NCBI GenBank assembly: GCA_022749755.1
Contig: CM040442.1
Coordinates: 11,444,457-11,508,456, forward strand
Direction of reading: 5' to 3'
DNA length: 64,000 nt
Source of the DNA: Azadirachta indica
Taxonomy: Eukaryota; Streptophyta; Magnoliopsida; Sapindales; Meliaceae
A model generated the notes under the pieces. It worked only from the letters and a program-made list of their open reading frames with translations. It was not told where the DNA came from and did no database searches. This document shows positions 37,267 through 50,229 of the stretch, in pieces (within the stretch, counting starts at the first letter, position 1; each line of letters opens with the position of its first letter). The translations under genes and the position numbers were made by a program.

Positions 37267-39285
37267 AGCAATTATGTCTGCAACTAATCTCATTATCACT
37301 TTACTTGTAAACGAAAAGTTAAATGGTGAAAATTTTATAAAATAAAAAAGTAATATGAATATAATGCTGATATATGAGAGCCAAAAGTTTGTTCTCCTTG
37401 AAGAGTGTCCTTCAAAACCTACTGCCAGTACATGTCATAATGTACAAGAGAATATGATAATTGAATTTAAGCCAATAACAAAGCCCGCTACTACATGTTA
37501 GCTAGTATGAATGATGTGCTTAGACAAAAGCATAAATGGATGGAGACTCCATATGAGATATTAGAGCCCTTTCAAGCCATGTTTGGGCAACCCTCGGATC
37601 AACCGCGCCATGAAACTACTCGTAACTACATGAATGTAAATATGAAAAAGGGTGTTTTGGTTAGAGAACATGTTTTGAACATGGTGAATTACATAAATGA
37701 GATAGAAATTCATAGTGCGATCATTGATGAGCATACTCAAGTTAGTATTATACTTGAATCATTATCACCAACTTTTACGCAGTTCAAGATGAACTATATT
37801 ATGAATAAGTTGAATTATAACATGACTCAGTTACTTAATGAACTGCAAACCTTTGATGTTATCTCTAAAGAGAAGACCAAAACAAGTGAGGCAAATGTTG
37901 CTGAAGATAAGCTTGCTTCCTCTAGCAAGAGCAAAAAGAGGAAAAATATAAAAAATGGTTTTAGAGCATAATCCAAGAAAGTCAAGAAAGGCTCTAAAGA
38001 TAGCGAGAACAAAACACCTAGGAAAAAATGTTTCCACTGCGGAGTTGATGGGCATTGAAAGAGAAATTGTGAAAAGTATCTCTTCGAGCTGAAGGACAAG
38101 AAGAAAGGTAAATCTGATTTACTAGTTCTAGAAGCTTGTTTAGTGAAAGATGATTTATCTCCTTGAACAATTGATTTAGGAGCCACTATTCATGTTTATT
38201 CTTCATTGTTGATGCTTAGTTTTTCCAAGGAGCTTGCTGATGGAGACTTCACTAGGAAAATGGGCAATGGAGTAGTTGTTTTTGCATTAGTAATAGGAAT
38301 TGTTCGTTTACATTTTCAAAATAAATTTATTGTTTTAAATAGTATTTATTTTGTTCCTGGTTTTAGAAGAAATTTGATTTCAGTTTCTAAATTGGTTGAA
38401 CAATTATTTGGCATTTCATTTAATGATAACCAGATTGTCAATTCAAAAAATGGTTTGAATATTTGTTCAGCAAAAGAAGAAAATATGCTTTATGTTTTAT
38501 GACCAAATGAACGACCATTGCTTAATATAGAATTATTCAGGATAAAACATTTAAACTTAAAAGGTAAAAAATTTCTCAAAGTGACGAGACATATCTTTGG
38601 CACCTCAGGTTAGGTCATATTATTTTAGATAGAATTAACAGACTTATAAAGGATGGTCCTTTAAAAGAGCTAAATGTTGGTACTCTACCTGTCTGTGAAT
38701 CTTGTTTATAGGGCAAAATGATTAAAAGACCTTTCTCAGTAAAGGGCAAGAGGGCCAAAGAACCACTCGAACTTATACATAGTGATGTCTATGGCCTATC
38801 AAATGAACAAGTTAGAGGTGGTTATGAATATTTTATCAGCTTTATTGACGATTATTCTAGATATGGCTATGCATACCTAATGCAAAAAAAAAAAATCCGA
38901 AACTTTTGGAAAGTTTAAAGAATTCTTAGCAGAAGCTAAAAAACAAGTAGGTAAATAACTTAAAACTCTTTGATCAAATCGAGGAGGTGAATACTTTGAT
39001 TCAGAGTTCAAGGATTATTTGCTGGAGCATAGGATTTTATCCCAACTTGTAGCACTTAGAACACCACAGCAAAATGGTGTGGTAGAAAGGAGAAATAGAA
39101 CCCTGTTTAATATGGTTAGATTTATGATTAGCTACTCTCCATTGCCACTTTTGTTTTAGGGATATGCCCTACAAACTGCGGTCTACATTCTGAATGTAGT
39201 ACCTTCCAAGTCTATTCATTATACAACTCTGGAGTTGTGGAATGATCGTAAACCTAGTTTAAGATATTTTCGCATGTGGGGTTCT
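37267..39285 (+). pseudogene. Copia gag-protease-integrase relic (copy A)
   Basis: Gag starts at the ATG near 37275 (SATNLIITLLVNEKLNGENF). The open stretch 37495-37971 covers the gag core (RQKHKWMETPYEI, LESLSPTFTQFKMNY, LLNELQTF). A zinc knuckle CFHCGVDGH..KRNC lies near 38032 with a stop inside. The protease site reads IDLGAT near 38170 where DSGA is usual. FVPGFRRNLISVSKL follows at about 38350, then the integrase with HSDVYG near 38737, FIDDYSRYGYAY, SNRGGEY (Asp to Asn at the second acidic site) and NGVVERRNR near 39073. Multiple stops and shifts. It ends abruptly in an inverted fragment at 39285, with no reverse transcriptase. Confidence 0.85.
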
Positions 39286-39645
39286 AAAATAATATGACCT
39301 AACTTGAGGTGCGTCACTATAAGAAACTTTTTGCCTTTTAAGTTTAAAATGTTCTACTCTGAATAATTCTATATTTTGCAATGGTTGTTCATTTGGCCTT
39401 AAAACATAAAGCACATTTTCTTTTTTTGCTAAACAAGTATTTAAGCCATTTTTTGAAATAACAATCTGATTATTATTAAATGAAATGCCAAATAATTGTT
39501 CAACCAATTTAGAAACTAAAATCAAATTTCTTCTAAAACCAGGAACAAAATAAACATTGTTCAAAACAATAAATTTATTTTGAAAATGTAAATGAACGAC
39601 TTCTATTGCTAATGTAGAAACAACTGCTCTATTGCCTATTTTTAT
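39286..39645 (-). mobile_element. Inverted fragment of the same copia family (protease-proximal part)
   Basis: The minus strand reads VYFVPGFRRNLILVSKLVEQ and NENVLYVL-like motifs matching 38265-38630 on the plus strand. The join at about 39285 falls in a TATTATTTTAGA string present in both. The two stretches thus form a large inverted repeat with about 650 bases between them. Confidence 0.8.
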
Positions 39646-39649
39646 TAGT

Positions 39650-40770
39650 TGGCAATAATCCTTATTGTCTTTCCATCATCATACTCGCAAGTTGCCCCAC
39701 TTACACCTCTAGATTCTAAATGAAAGCCGCTTGATTTTATAAAGTTATTTCAGTCTTTGTCATGAACATGTAAGTGTTCATGGTAAGTTATACAAGGGCT
39801 TCTTCTAAGTTAACTTTCTTCACTTGTGGTTGAAATCTTGGTGGTGGTCTTATGGCATTTTGATTTCCTCTTCAAGGGAAATTAGGATGATTCCACCACC
39901 TTTGATTGTAGGTGTTGGAATACGAATTGTTCTATTACTGATTGTAGTTCCCAACATATGAAATTTTTTCAGAAGATGACAGAGCAAATGGATTACCAAG
40001 TTGACAATTAGTGTTTAGGTAATTACCACTAAACTCATAAACCATCTGACAAATTTGAATGGAATTTGTTGTCACAGCTCTTAGTTGCTTGGTTAGTGTG
40101 GTAAGTTGAGCAATAAGTGCAGTAATATTGTCCACTTCATGAACTCCTAAGGCCTTCTTTGATGTTAAACGTTCTGAGGGCCATTGATAAGCATTAGCGG
40201 CCAAGTTATCCCAAGTAGTAATAGTAACCGAAAAAAGTGAACTCAATAAGCCCTTCACCTTGCCCCTAAGTGAAAATAGAAATTATCTCAAATTTATTAC
40301 ATCCTCTGACACGCTATTATGTCTGAAAGTGCCACAAATTTTCAGGAAATTTACAATGTGGGCATTTGAATCTTCATGAGCTAATATGTTGAAGTGAACT
40401 GAGGTTTGGATCATTTGAATGATGGCTGGCTTAATTTCGAAGTTGTTAGCTTGAATTACTAGTCGAAGCTCTATTAATTGTTGGGATAGCATATTCTCTT
40501 GAAGCGCGTTGGCCTTGAGTCCCAACATTTTCTCCAAGATTTAGTTCCTTGGTGTGGGTTTGCGGTTGCCTTGACACTTGCCTCTTCTCCTTTCTATTAC
40601 TTCGACAAGTTCTCTCAATTTCATACTTAAAAGGTAATAAAGCACTGCTTTCGGCTTTTGTCATACACCAAAAGACACACCTGCAAGAGAACAGAAATAA
40701 ACTTCAAATTAAATTCAAAATTAACCTAAATTGATATTGAAAGAACTTAATACTTCCTAGCAACGGCACC
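39650..40770 (-). pseudogene. Ty3/gypsy (Athila-like) gag relic with primer-binding region
   Basis: Minus-strand frames give the usual gypsy gag order: a primer-binding-like TTTTTGGTGCCGTTGCTAGG at 40754-40773, then near 40440 IQANNFEIKPAIIQMIQ, near 40370 HEDSNAHIVNFLKICGTFRHN, then YQWPSERL near 40180, ALGVHEVDNITALIAQLTTLTKQL, and CQLGNPFA near 39990. Frameshifts break it and no pol is present. It is sandwiched between two copia pieces. Confidence 0.75.
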
Positions 40771-41044
40771 AAAAACTTGTTGAGTACTTTGATGAACCCA
40801 AGTGTATGTTGTTGCAAACAAACAATATTAATTACTGAAGATAGTTTTTCTTAATTTTATTTGAAGAACCAAAAATGATATGATACGAAAAATCAAAAGA
40901 AATTCGAATAACTACAATCTAATACACACAATCAAAAAGGGAAATGAGAGTAATATCTAGAGCCAATGATTTGACTCAATTTATTCACACCTAATTCTTC
41001 AAGTTGTGTTAAGTATACTAGATGCTTTATTTATTTATTTTCAT

Positions 41045-41945
41045 AATTATGTCTATAAAAAATTCCATTATTGCTTTACTTGCAAATGAAAACTTAAATG
41101 GTGAAAATTTTATAAAGCAGAAAAAGTAATGTTAATATAGTGTTGATATGTGAGAACCAAAAGTTTGTTCTCCTTGTGAAGTGTCCTCTAGTACCTGTTG
41201 CCAACACACCTCATAATATACGAGAGTGATATGAGAATTAGATTTGCCCACTACTACATTCTAGCCAATGTGAATGACGTGCTTAGACAGAAGCATGAAT
41301 AGATGAAGACTGCATATAAGATATGGGTGTCTCTCTAGGCTATGTTTCGGCAGTCCTCGGATCAGTCGTGTCATGAAGCTACTCGTAACTACATGAATGC
41401 GAAGATGAAAAAAGGGTGTTCTAGTTAGAGACTATGTTTTGAACATGTTGAATTGCATGAATAAGCTGACTTTTATGTAGACTTTTAGGCAGAGATCTAT
41501 GGTGCGCTATTGATCAGCGTACTCAAGTCAGTATTATCCTTGAATCACTATCACTGACTTTTATGTAGTTAAAAACGAACTATATTATAAATAAGCTGAA
41601 TTACAACATTACTCAGATACTCAATAAATTGTAAACTTTTAAGGTCATTCTGAAACAAAAACCCAAAGCAAATGTTGCTAAAGATAAGCTTTCTTCCTCT
41701 GTCAATAGAAAAAAGAGCAAGAATATGAAAAATGGTGAGCAAGCACAGTCTAAAAAAGCCAAGAAAGACTCCAATGGCAACAAAAATAAAACATTGAAGG
41801 GAAAGTGTTTCCACTGCAGAGTTGATAGGCCTTGAAAGAGAAACTGTAAAAGGTATCTCTCTGAGTTAAAGGACAAAAAAATAGGTAAATTCGATTTACT
41901 AGTTCTAGAAACTTGTATCGAGGTAGATGATTTATCTCCTTAAAT
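41045..41945 (+). pseudogene. Second copia gag relic (copy B), heavily worn
   Basis: Nucleotide similarity to 37265-38165 is clear: ATTATGTCT start region, GAAAATTTTATAAA, GTTTGTTCTCCTTG near 41164, GTGTTTCCACTGCAGAGTTGA near 41806 (zinc knuckle), GATTTACTAGTTCTAGAA near 41894. It has stops throughout and internal rearrangement near 41460-41520. Same family as copy A. Confidence 0.75.
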
Positions 41946-42850
41946 ATATGCTTGGACCAAATGAATGGGGTCATTATGTTGCTTGGTTTGTTGTTATGGC
42001 TAAGTGTGTCTCGTTGCGCTTCCCCCTCTCCCTTTCTCTCTCTTTGCTTTTTTCACAAATGAAAGGTGAAGCTTAAAATTGAGTAAGCTTCTAACATCAA
42101 CAAGAATTAATATAATCTTGGAAGTCAGAAAAAGCTCAGCCGCTATAGAAGAACCCAGTCACCACGAACTACAGGTACGTAGAGGTTAAAAAATTGACTA
42201 ACTATTATTCCTGTCTAAAAAGTTACATATTTAAAAATTTTTACACAAAATTTGACTTTTTTAGGAAAAATACCTCATATTTTTAATGTATGATTCGAAA
42301 CACAATAGAAAGCTTAAAATTTAATCTTTGTAATATTATTATTTATTAATTAATTACCAATTTAATTAATTTTAATTTGTCTCATATTGACTAATAAAAG
42401 GCAATGTCAGAGCAAGAACCTTTGTATTGGAGCATGGAAGGCTAATTGAGTGGGACAAAACCATAATGTCGATTTAATCATTTTCAAAACAAAAATATAC
42501 ATCTCATTTTTGTCTGAATTAGTTCTTGAAACACGTACAGGAGAATCTTATTATAGTCCTGTATAAATATGACATATTACCTCAAAACATCTTTTTTTCT
42601 ATAGTCGACAAATTTTGCTCTATATATAACGTATAAATGTTGCACTTTTTTGAAAACAAAAAACTTAAGTACGGTCTAAATAGGCCCACAGATCACTATC
42701 ATACCTGATAAAATAGGTTAGGTAAGCATATAGCTAACCTGATACGTAATCATATTTGCAACGTTTTTCTGCACTATTTATTTATATTTATTAAATAAAA
42801 AACGTGACAATAAATTACTGATTTCTAATCATCCATAAACCTATCTTGAA
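41946..42850. other. Upstream region of the terpene synthase
   Basis: AT-rich, no open frame of note. It should hold regulatory sequence for the terpene synthase, but I recognise no specific element with confidence apart from the TATA box listed next. Confidence 0.4.
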
Positions 42851-42853
42851 ACT

Positions 42854-42862
42854 TATAAATAG
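42854..42862 (+). promoter_or_regulatory. Likely TATA box of the terpene synthase gene
   Basis: TATAAATAG lies about 200 bases before the start codon. Transcription would begin about 30 bases further on. A possible leader intron (GT at 42915, AG at 43034) would leave a short spliced 5' UTR. Both are inferred from sequence only. Confidence 0.4.
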
Positions 42863-43056
42863 GTTAGAGGTCATCAATGAGAATCAAAAACACAGAGAAA
42901 TTGGAAGGAAAAAGGTAATAAACTCCTTTCTTTACTTCGCTTCAATATATATAATTAAGTTTTTTCTTTATTTTTTATTATATATTAATTTGATGTGCAT
43001 ATCTTGTTCTAACAAAGAATTTTATAATGTGCAGAATACCGAAAAAGAATTATAAT

Positions 43057-46000
43057 ATGGCTGCCCAGGGTTCAACAGCTCCCTCTTCAACTTCAAAAAT
43101 TCGCAATGCTGCAGATTTCCATCCTGATTTATGGAAAACCTATTTCCTCACATGTCCTTCTCATCAAGTAAACTAAATAAAACGGAGATATGAGTATATC
43201 TAAATCATTTATAAATATGTTTAATTAGATTTTAAGGTTAAATAATAACTTAACATAATAGTTGATGCTAAATTATAGTTCACAAAGTAAAGTGGGTTTG
43301 CTCCACCTTTTTTACTATTTATCCACGTATGTGTTACATATTTGAATTTAATAACTCCAATAAATAAATAGATATTTACACATAGGGAGATATTAAAACT
43401 TACATTACATATTATCTGTACTATTGACTCTAAAGCTTAAATTTTTAGTTCAAATGTTAACAAGCATGTCCCTAAACTTATAAATTAGAATTTTTTTTTT
43501 TAGAATATTAGCTGGAGTTGTGTTTGAAAGAATTAATATTAAGACGAAAAATATACATGGCGTCATAAAAAAGTGTTTAATTTTCACAAGTAATATATAT
43601 TTATTTGTGTATGCAGGAAATTGATAATACAACTAAAGAACAACATAAAGAACTGAAAGAAGAGGTGAAAAGGATGATAATGGCTACTACTGCTGCTTCC
43701 CAAAAAGATGTACTGCAATTGATTGATATAGTCCAACGCTTAGGAGTTGCTTATCATTTTGAAAAAGAGATTGAAGCTGCATTGAATGAAGTATTTCATG
43801 ACCTGGAACAAAATTATCATAATGATCGTGATGATCTCTACACTGTTTCTCTTCGATTTCGACTGCTTAGACAACAAGGAATTCTGATTTCATGCGGTAT
43901 GTGATTGTTTGACTAGGCATATGTTTAATAATTTACACGGTCGGTTATGCAATTAAAGATATATGTTTAGAATTGTGATATTGTGAATTTTAAATTGCAA
44001 CTACTAGTTGCTTTAAAGTCATAATTTTAATTGCTCTAAAGTCACAGTAGGCCTTTCTCAATTTTTTTCCTTTTATCTTCAATCAGGTAAGAAAATTTTA
44101 TTAAAAGTAAAGAAGAAATAGACAAACTCAACGAAATTTTTAGGTTTAAGTAGAAGCTCACTAGTTAATTTTAATTATTCAAGTATATGCCTAACTGATG
44201 AGTTTGATTGCCTCTATTTTCAAATGTGATAAGATATTTTTACCAAGTTCAAGGAGGAAGACGGCAAATTCTTCAAGGAATCCTTGACAAGGGATGTTAA
44301 AGGCATGTTAAGTTTGTACGAGGCTGCATATCTAAGCATTCACGGAGAAGAAATTTTGGATGAAGCCATTACTTTTACTACTACTCACCTTAAATCAATG
44401 GCCCTTGATCGTGTTTGTCCTAATCTTGTTCAACAAATAAATCATGCTCTTTATCGTCCTCTTCGTAAAGCATTGCCAAGGTTAGAGGCAAGGTACTTCA
44501 TAGATATTTATGCAAGAGATGATTTGCACAATCAAACTTTGCTCGATTTCGCAAAGTTAGATTTTAACATTTTACAAGCAGTGCACCAAAAAGAACTAAG
44601 TGACATCACAAGGTAAAATTTGTAATTTCATTACTTCTGCTAAATTTTTTTTTTTTTTTGCATAATTTTAAATTTTTTCCTGCATATTTCATATTTTTTT
44701 ATTACAATTATATTGCATATATATTATATTTAAAAAAAAATTAAAAAATTACAACAACATAAAATTAAGAATTACTGCAGAAAAATTGACTAATTGAGTA
44801 TAGTATGTCCAGAAAGGAAAAATAAAATCCATTTTCTATAACAGAACTTCAAATATACAATTAGTTATAACTTATTTTTTAAACAAATTCCTAACTTGCA
44901 AATTTACATTTTCACGTATAAGAACATAGGTTATCTACTTGTATAGAATAAATTCTTAACTTATATTAAAATATTTGAACAATCATTATAATAACGAATT
45001 CTAAGCATTATAATATAAAATTATGTAACTTACTTGACTGTAAAAGATATTCGAGTCATTTCAATAGGAATCTAGGACATATTTGTTAAAAACAGATAAA
45101 CAATATATTTAATTGTAAAATATAAACGGTCAAGGACTCAAATATTATTATAAATAGAACCATACACGTCAGGAAATTCATTTTTGCGTCTCTAAAATAG
45201 TGAAACCAGGTAAATTTTTATTGTTCTGATTAAACTAAAATGAATACCGGACCAATTTCCTAGACATGTTTAGATCCTATAATTATAAAATGTAAATTCT
45301 TTCTTTTACAACATCACAAATTTTCATAAATAATTTGATCAAACTTTACAAAAGGACGGCTTATTAGTCTCTATTGTTTCTTCGCAATGTTTCTTATAAT
45401 AGATCGCAAAAAATAGATTCCATTAATTTTTACAGAAATAAATCTATAATATTGTAAATGGATTTATATATAATTTATCAAGATAACTAATTTTGATTTA
45501 AAATTGAAATTCAGGTGGTGGGCAGGTTTGCAGTTCAGTACAAAGTTACAATATACAAGAGACAGAATAGTGGAGTTATATTTTTGGATAGTAGGAGTAT
45601 ATTTTGAACCAGAATATGTCTTGGGTAGAAAAATGTTGATCAAAGTAATTTCCATGGCATCAGTCATAGATGATACATTCGATGCCCATGGTACTTTTGA
45701 AGAGCTCCAACTCTTTAAAGAAGCTGTCAACAGGTTGTTATCATACAAAATTTATAATTTTTTTCATAGCAATTCTTTTTGGTTAATTTTGAATTCATGT
45801 GTAACAATAAAAATTTGACAAATGTAATAGAAAATTCGGAAGGTGTAAGATAACAAATATAACGTGACTTTATTTTAGGTGACTATTTTAGAATAGCTTA
45901 CTAAAAATTATCTGTTATTGACTTCATTTTTCTTTATTATTTGGTTTGTAGATGGGACCGTGATGCAACAGATATACTTCCAGAATACATGAAAATAATT

Positions 46001-46928
46001 TATAGGACACTTCTAGATATTTACAAAGAAATAGAAGAAGAATTGGCCAAACAAAGAAAATCGCTTTGGGTAAATTATGCAAAAGGAAAGGTAGATTTCA
46101 AACATCTTTTATATATATATATATATATATTAATCCAATGTTGATTTGGATTATTTTATGTTGTTCACGATGTTCAGATGCAAGAACTAGTTTCGATGTA
46201 TTTTGAAGAAGCCAAATGGCTTAATGATGACTATTTTCCAACAGTGGAGGAATATAATTCTGTTGCACTGCTCAGTGGTGGTCTTCCAATGCTTTCAGCA
46301 AATTCATTCCTTGGCATGGGTGATTTCGCAACTGATGATGATTTTAAATGGGTCGTTACAAACCCTAAAAGTGTAAAAGCATCAGCTGTTATCGGTAGAT
46401 TCTTGAATGACATTGTGGGGCACGAGGTATGCGCGCACTACTAAGGCTAGGCTTAGTGTATGTACATATAAATATATAAATATAAATAAATAAATAAATA
46501 ATATATATATATAAGGGGTAGGATTGGCCGTCTATTTTTTACACTAAATTTTTATATCTTTTAACTCTTTAAATTAAGGGTATATGAATGGTATAAATTA
46601 AATGAAATAAAAATTCTAAATATTTATATTTATTAATTAAAATATTTTATGTCTTTTAACTCTCTTTTTCTCTTTCTTATCTCGTAATTTATAAAATCTT
46701 TCCTCTATTTTCTCTTTTTTATTCATTTTTTCTCTCTCTCTATTTTTTTATTGTCTCTCTCTATCTTTTCTACACACATCCAACGATTAAAATTGAATAT
46801 GACATATGCATTAATTACATAATAAGCTGCAATTTCAAACATTGAATATACCTAAATTCATTCAATGAACTATAATTGATATAAAAAATTATATAGAAAA
46901 AGGAGTCATTGATCTTACCCTTATATAC

Positions 46929-46962
<34 letters not shown>

Positions 46963-47377
46963 ACTATTTTGTATAGTTGACATTAACTAAGATTTTGAGT
47001 GAATTTTAAGTTATCAAATTCACATTTCATTTAATGACATGATCCTTCCCATGCATGAAACTACGCAGTCTGAGCGAAAAAGAAGACACATAGCCTCAGC
47101 TGTCGAATGCTACATGAACCAATTTGCTGTGTCCAAAGAAGAAGCAGTAAAAGTATTATACCAAGAAGTTGCAAATGCTTGGAAAGATATAAATGAAGAA
47201 TTTCTGATCATCAACAACAAAAATAATCCGACAGCTGTCCCGTTTCCTCTTCTTGAACGAATTCTTAATCTTGCACGTACTTGCGATTTCATTTACAAGG
47301 ATGCAGATCATTACACAAATTCTTATCTGATGAAGGATCATGTTGCTCTCCTGCTCAAGGATCCTATAATAATGTAA
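43057..47377 (+). CDS. Terpene synthase, TPS-a type (probable sesquiterpene synthase), seven exons
   Basis: TPS-a enzymes ionise and cyclise prenyl diphosphates, usually farnesyl diphosphate, in the cytosol. Exons are 43057-43167, 43617-43896, 44234-44612, 45515-45733, 45952-46090, 46178-46426 and 47069-47377. All introns are GT-AG, the frame stays open, and the product is 561 residues, normal for the group. Residues 16-26 carry the R..ADF.P..W form of the N-terminal motif, with no plastid transit peptide before it. Residues 272-274 are RDR, 309-313 DDTFD (the Mg-binding DDxxD, 35 residues further on), and 453-461 NDIVGHESE, the NSE/DTE motif with Gly at the usual Ser/Thr place. Exon phases follow the six-intron TPS plan. 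[36 protein letters not shown] and NAWKDINEE are family blocks. It resembles citrus sesquiterpene synthases from memory; the product cannot be told from sequence. No lesion is seen. It lies inside the presumed duplicated unit. Confidence 0.95.
46500..46930. mobile_element. MITE in terpene synthase intron 6, between TA microsatellites
   Basis: Left end TATATATAAGGGGTAGGATTG (46503 on) and right end GATCTTACCCTTATATA form imperfect inverted ends within TA repeats. The core CCAACGATTAAAATTGAATA then ACATATGCATTAATTA matches the core of the element beside the LRR exons (17527-17795, 54280-54540). It enlarges the intron to 642 bases but leaves the splice sites untouched. Confidence 0.55.
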
Positions 47378-47449
47378 TGCTTTGAATCAGACGTACGTCA
47401 TCAATTTTATGTTTATGCTTTCCTTGATGAAGGAACCTGTAATGCTTTG

Positions 47450-47479
47450 AATAAATGCTTCTCTGCTGCAATGAATAAA
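47450..47479 (+). terminator. Likely polyadenylation signals of the terpene synthase
   Basis: AATAAA at 47450 and again at 47474, inside a short direct repeat (AATAAATGCTT twice), 73 and 97 bases after the stop codon. This is a normal distance for a plant near-upstream element. Confidence 0.4.
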
Positions 47480-49944
47480 TGCTTTTATGACTGCTGGTTC
47501 AAGTCATATTTAGTAAAAATTTAATTTTTGTGTCATGAGTTTTTGGGATTTCCATTGCACATTGCACTTTAGACAAGAATTTGGACAATCTTGATACATT
47601 GAAAATTGTGTCAAAACTTTTGATATTTATTTGTCATTTTAATTTTTATTGTTTAATTTTTACTATTATTAGAAATGAAACGATATCATTTCATTTACAA
47701 CATGAAACAAGGTTCGTTTTATGCTCATTTTAATAACCACAATCATTGCTAAATTTTTGGTTTCCAATTTAAACACAAAGTTGAACTGTGCTCGCTCCTC
47801 GTACTCTTCCAGCAGCACAAAAACTATTTTTTGTCCCAAATTTCTCACCAAAAGGAAATTAAAGAATAAATATTAGTTTTGAGATATCATTATTTTATAT
47901 AATTTTAGTGAAGGTTTGGAGTATTTAAGTTTGGATTTTTATTAGAGAATTAACAACAAATTACAAAATTTATTGACAACTCATTCAATTAATATATATA
48001 TATGTTACACGTCATATAATTTTGTCAACGTAAAATTATGAAGTAATTAAAATTCTTATATACTATTTGGTATTAATATATTTAAAACAATAGTTAGAGT
48101 AATTGACTGTTAGTCACTTCTAAAATTTTGATATAAAATTATTCTCAAAAATATATTCAACTAAAGAAATATTCTTTTTTGTTTTATTTTTAAATATTAT
48201 ATCAAATATATTTTTTTTAGTTTTTAACATTTAAAATGGTTTTCAAATATTATATCAAATAAATTTTTAAATATTAAAAATGGTAAAAATATAACTTGAA
48301 TTTTTGAATTGTATCCTAATTTTTCAAAATAATTTTTGAATCTCGCATCAAATGAGGTCTAAAGAATTTTGATACAATAGGGACTGTAATTATGTTTTTT
48401 CTTTTCAAGTGTGAAAAATCCACAAGCGCTTGTCAGGATAAGAAGCACTGAGAAAGTGGTTTGAATAATTCACTTTTTGAAGCCTTGCATACTACATTAT
48501 GAGTTTGTGGGGTACACCTTGTATAGTCGACAAATTTGGAATTTTTGTTTCTGTTATTAAATATGAGAACTTATTGATAAAAGATAAGCGACAAGTAGAG
48601 AATAATTAAAGAGCTGTACACCTTGCAATGAGAATTTTTGTAGTATTATTCTCATTCCATATTTGACAATTTTAATGAACATGCCAAATTGAATGAGAAG
48701 TTGTTTTCTCAAATTCAAATTATATTTGGTTATTCCTTATTTAGAAACCTTCAACTGTGAATTCTTTTAAATACAACTATGGCAACCAAAGATGGTGTAC
48801 TACAAAGAGTAACATTTAGTATTAGTTATTTGAAAACAGATATAGCCAACAATTCAAGCTTTGTATTGTCCAACTCAAAAGAAAGAAATTGCACTTACTC
48901 AAACGTAAGCAAATAGGGACCTGATTTTCCTAACTTTTGATTAAATTCTTCGAATTTGACAGACATAATTAAATAGGTAAGTCGCTAACCACTTTATATC
49001 TCGGGCACCCACTTAAAATTAATAACAAGTCTTGCTTTTGAAAATCCTTGACTTGCGTTTTTTTTCTTTTTCATTTTCCAAGCTCTAACTGATCATATTG
49101 TTTCACCCGATTATCGGTGAACATTTCTAGGCCAGAGTTTTCATCTAAGCTTGTATTTGGTAAATGTTGATTTATTATTTGAATAGAATCATGTGAGTAC
49201 TGCATAAAGGATTTGTTATTGCCTTTCCTATTTTGTATTTAAAAGTGTTTTAATGGAAGTACTTTTGAACAAATACATACTTGTTACTATAAGCGTCTAA
49301 AATTACCTTTCTGAAAAGCATACAAAGTGCTTAAATACTTGAAATCACTTCTTTTTTTTTTTAGTATTTATTCTTTTTATTAAGAAAAGAATAAATATAA
49401 TTATAGACTATATGGATATGAATGGCCTGCTCTGTAGGGGTTCTTGTAACCCATTAATTCTGATTCCTAAGAATTAAATATTGAAAGATAATTGAGTTTA
49501 CAATCACAAATATTGATGACCATTGAATATGTTTCCTTCTTTTTTTTTTTAATTTCAAATTTTGTTGCTAGATATTTTGTATTAAAATGTAGTATTTGCA
49601 TGCACAATTATTGGCAGTTTACTTATGAAAAAAATCTACGTTTGTTGAAGGTGAAGATTATATAGATAAAACAATTTCTTCTATCATGTATCCCTGATTA
49701 ATGCAGCCTCAAATGCTTCAATTGTCAATTCTAATATTGAATGAAAGGTTACATCTACGGGTTTTGTATATCTTGAAGGTTTATTTGAAACGAGAGCATA
49801 GGCTGCATTCTTTATGTACTTCACAATCATTCAATAGTGTTAAACAATTATATATATATATATTTGTGTGTGTCTGTGTTTATGTATATGTATATATAGT
49901 ATATAGATATATATATATATATATATATAGTTAGTTTACAAATT
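47480..49944. other. AT-rich spacer after the terpene synthase
   Basis: No gene seen. A TA/TG microsatellite lies at about 49849-49930. Otherwise unremarkable. Confidence 0.5.
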
Positions 49945-50229
49945 CACTATCAGAAATATGACTTTTGGTGGCATTTTATAGTAGCATTTTTTATTATACT
50001 GTTACTAAATGCTAATCTATTATAGCATTTACTAGATAATGCTACAATTGAATGACAAAGAAGTAACATTTCTTTATTTCATTTGCGTTTTATTTTAATT
50101 AGCAGCATTTTAATTTATTAATGCTATATATAACATTACCGAACATGGCATTAAAAAAAAAATGCTATCAAATAAGTTTTGTTTAGCAGCATTGAAAAAA
50201 AGCCACAAAATAAACACAAATTTTTAGTG
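49945..50229. mobile_element. Short CACTA-like non-autonomous element
   Basis: Begins CACTATCAGAAATATGAC and ends AAATTTTTAGTG, so the ends are CACTA and TAGTG as in CACTA transposons. The subterminal regions repeat TAGCATTT/AATGCTA units many times (near 49980, 50007, 50025, 50038, 50102, 50122). Length about 285 bases, no coding. The flanking three bases do not match, so no target duplication is left. Confidence 0.5.

Noticed and set aside
44222..44233. Possible broken splice acceptor (TTTTCAA before ATGTG) in the terpene synthase
   Set aside because: The AG at 44232-44233 just after it gives the correct phase and the expected DIFTKFK start of exon 3, so the gene is not broken there.
49701..49934. 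77-residue frame ending in alternating Tyr/Ile/Val
   Set aside because: Its second half is a translated TA/TG microsatellite and it has no domain.
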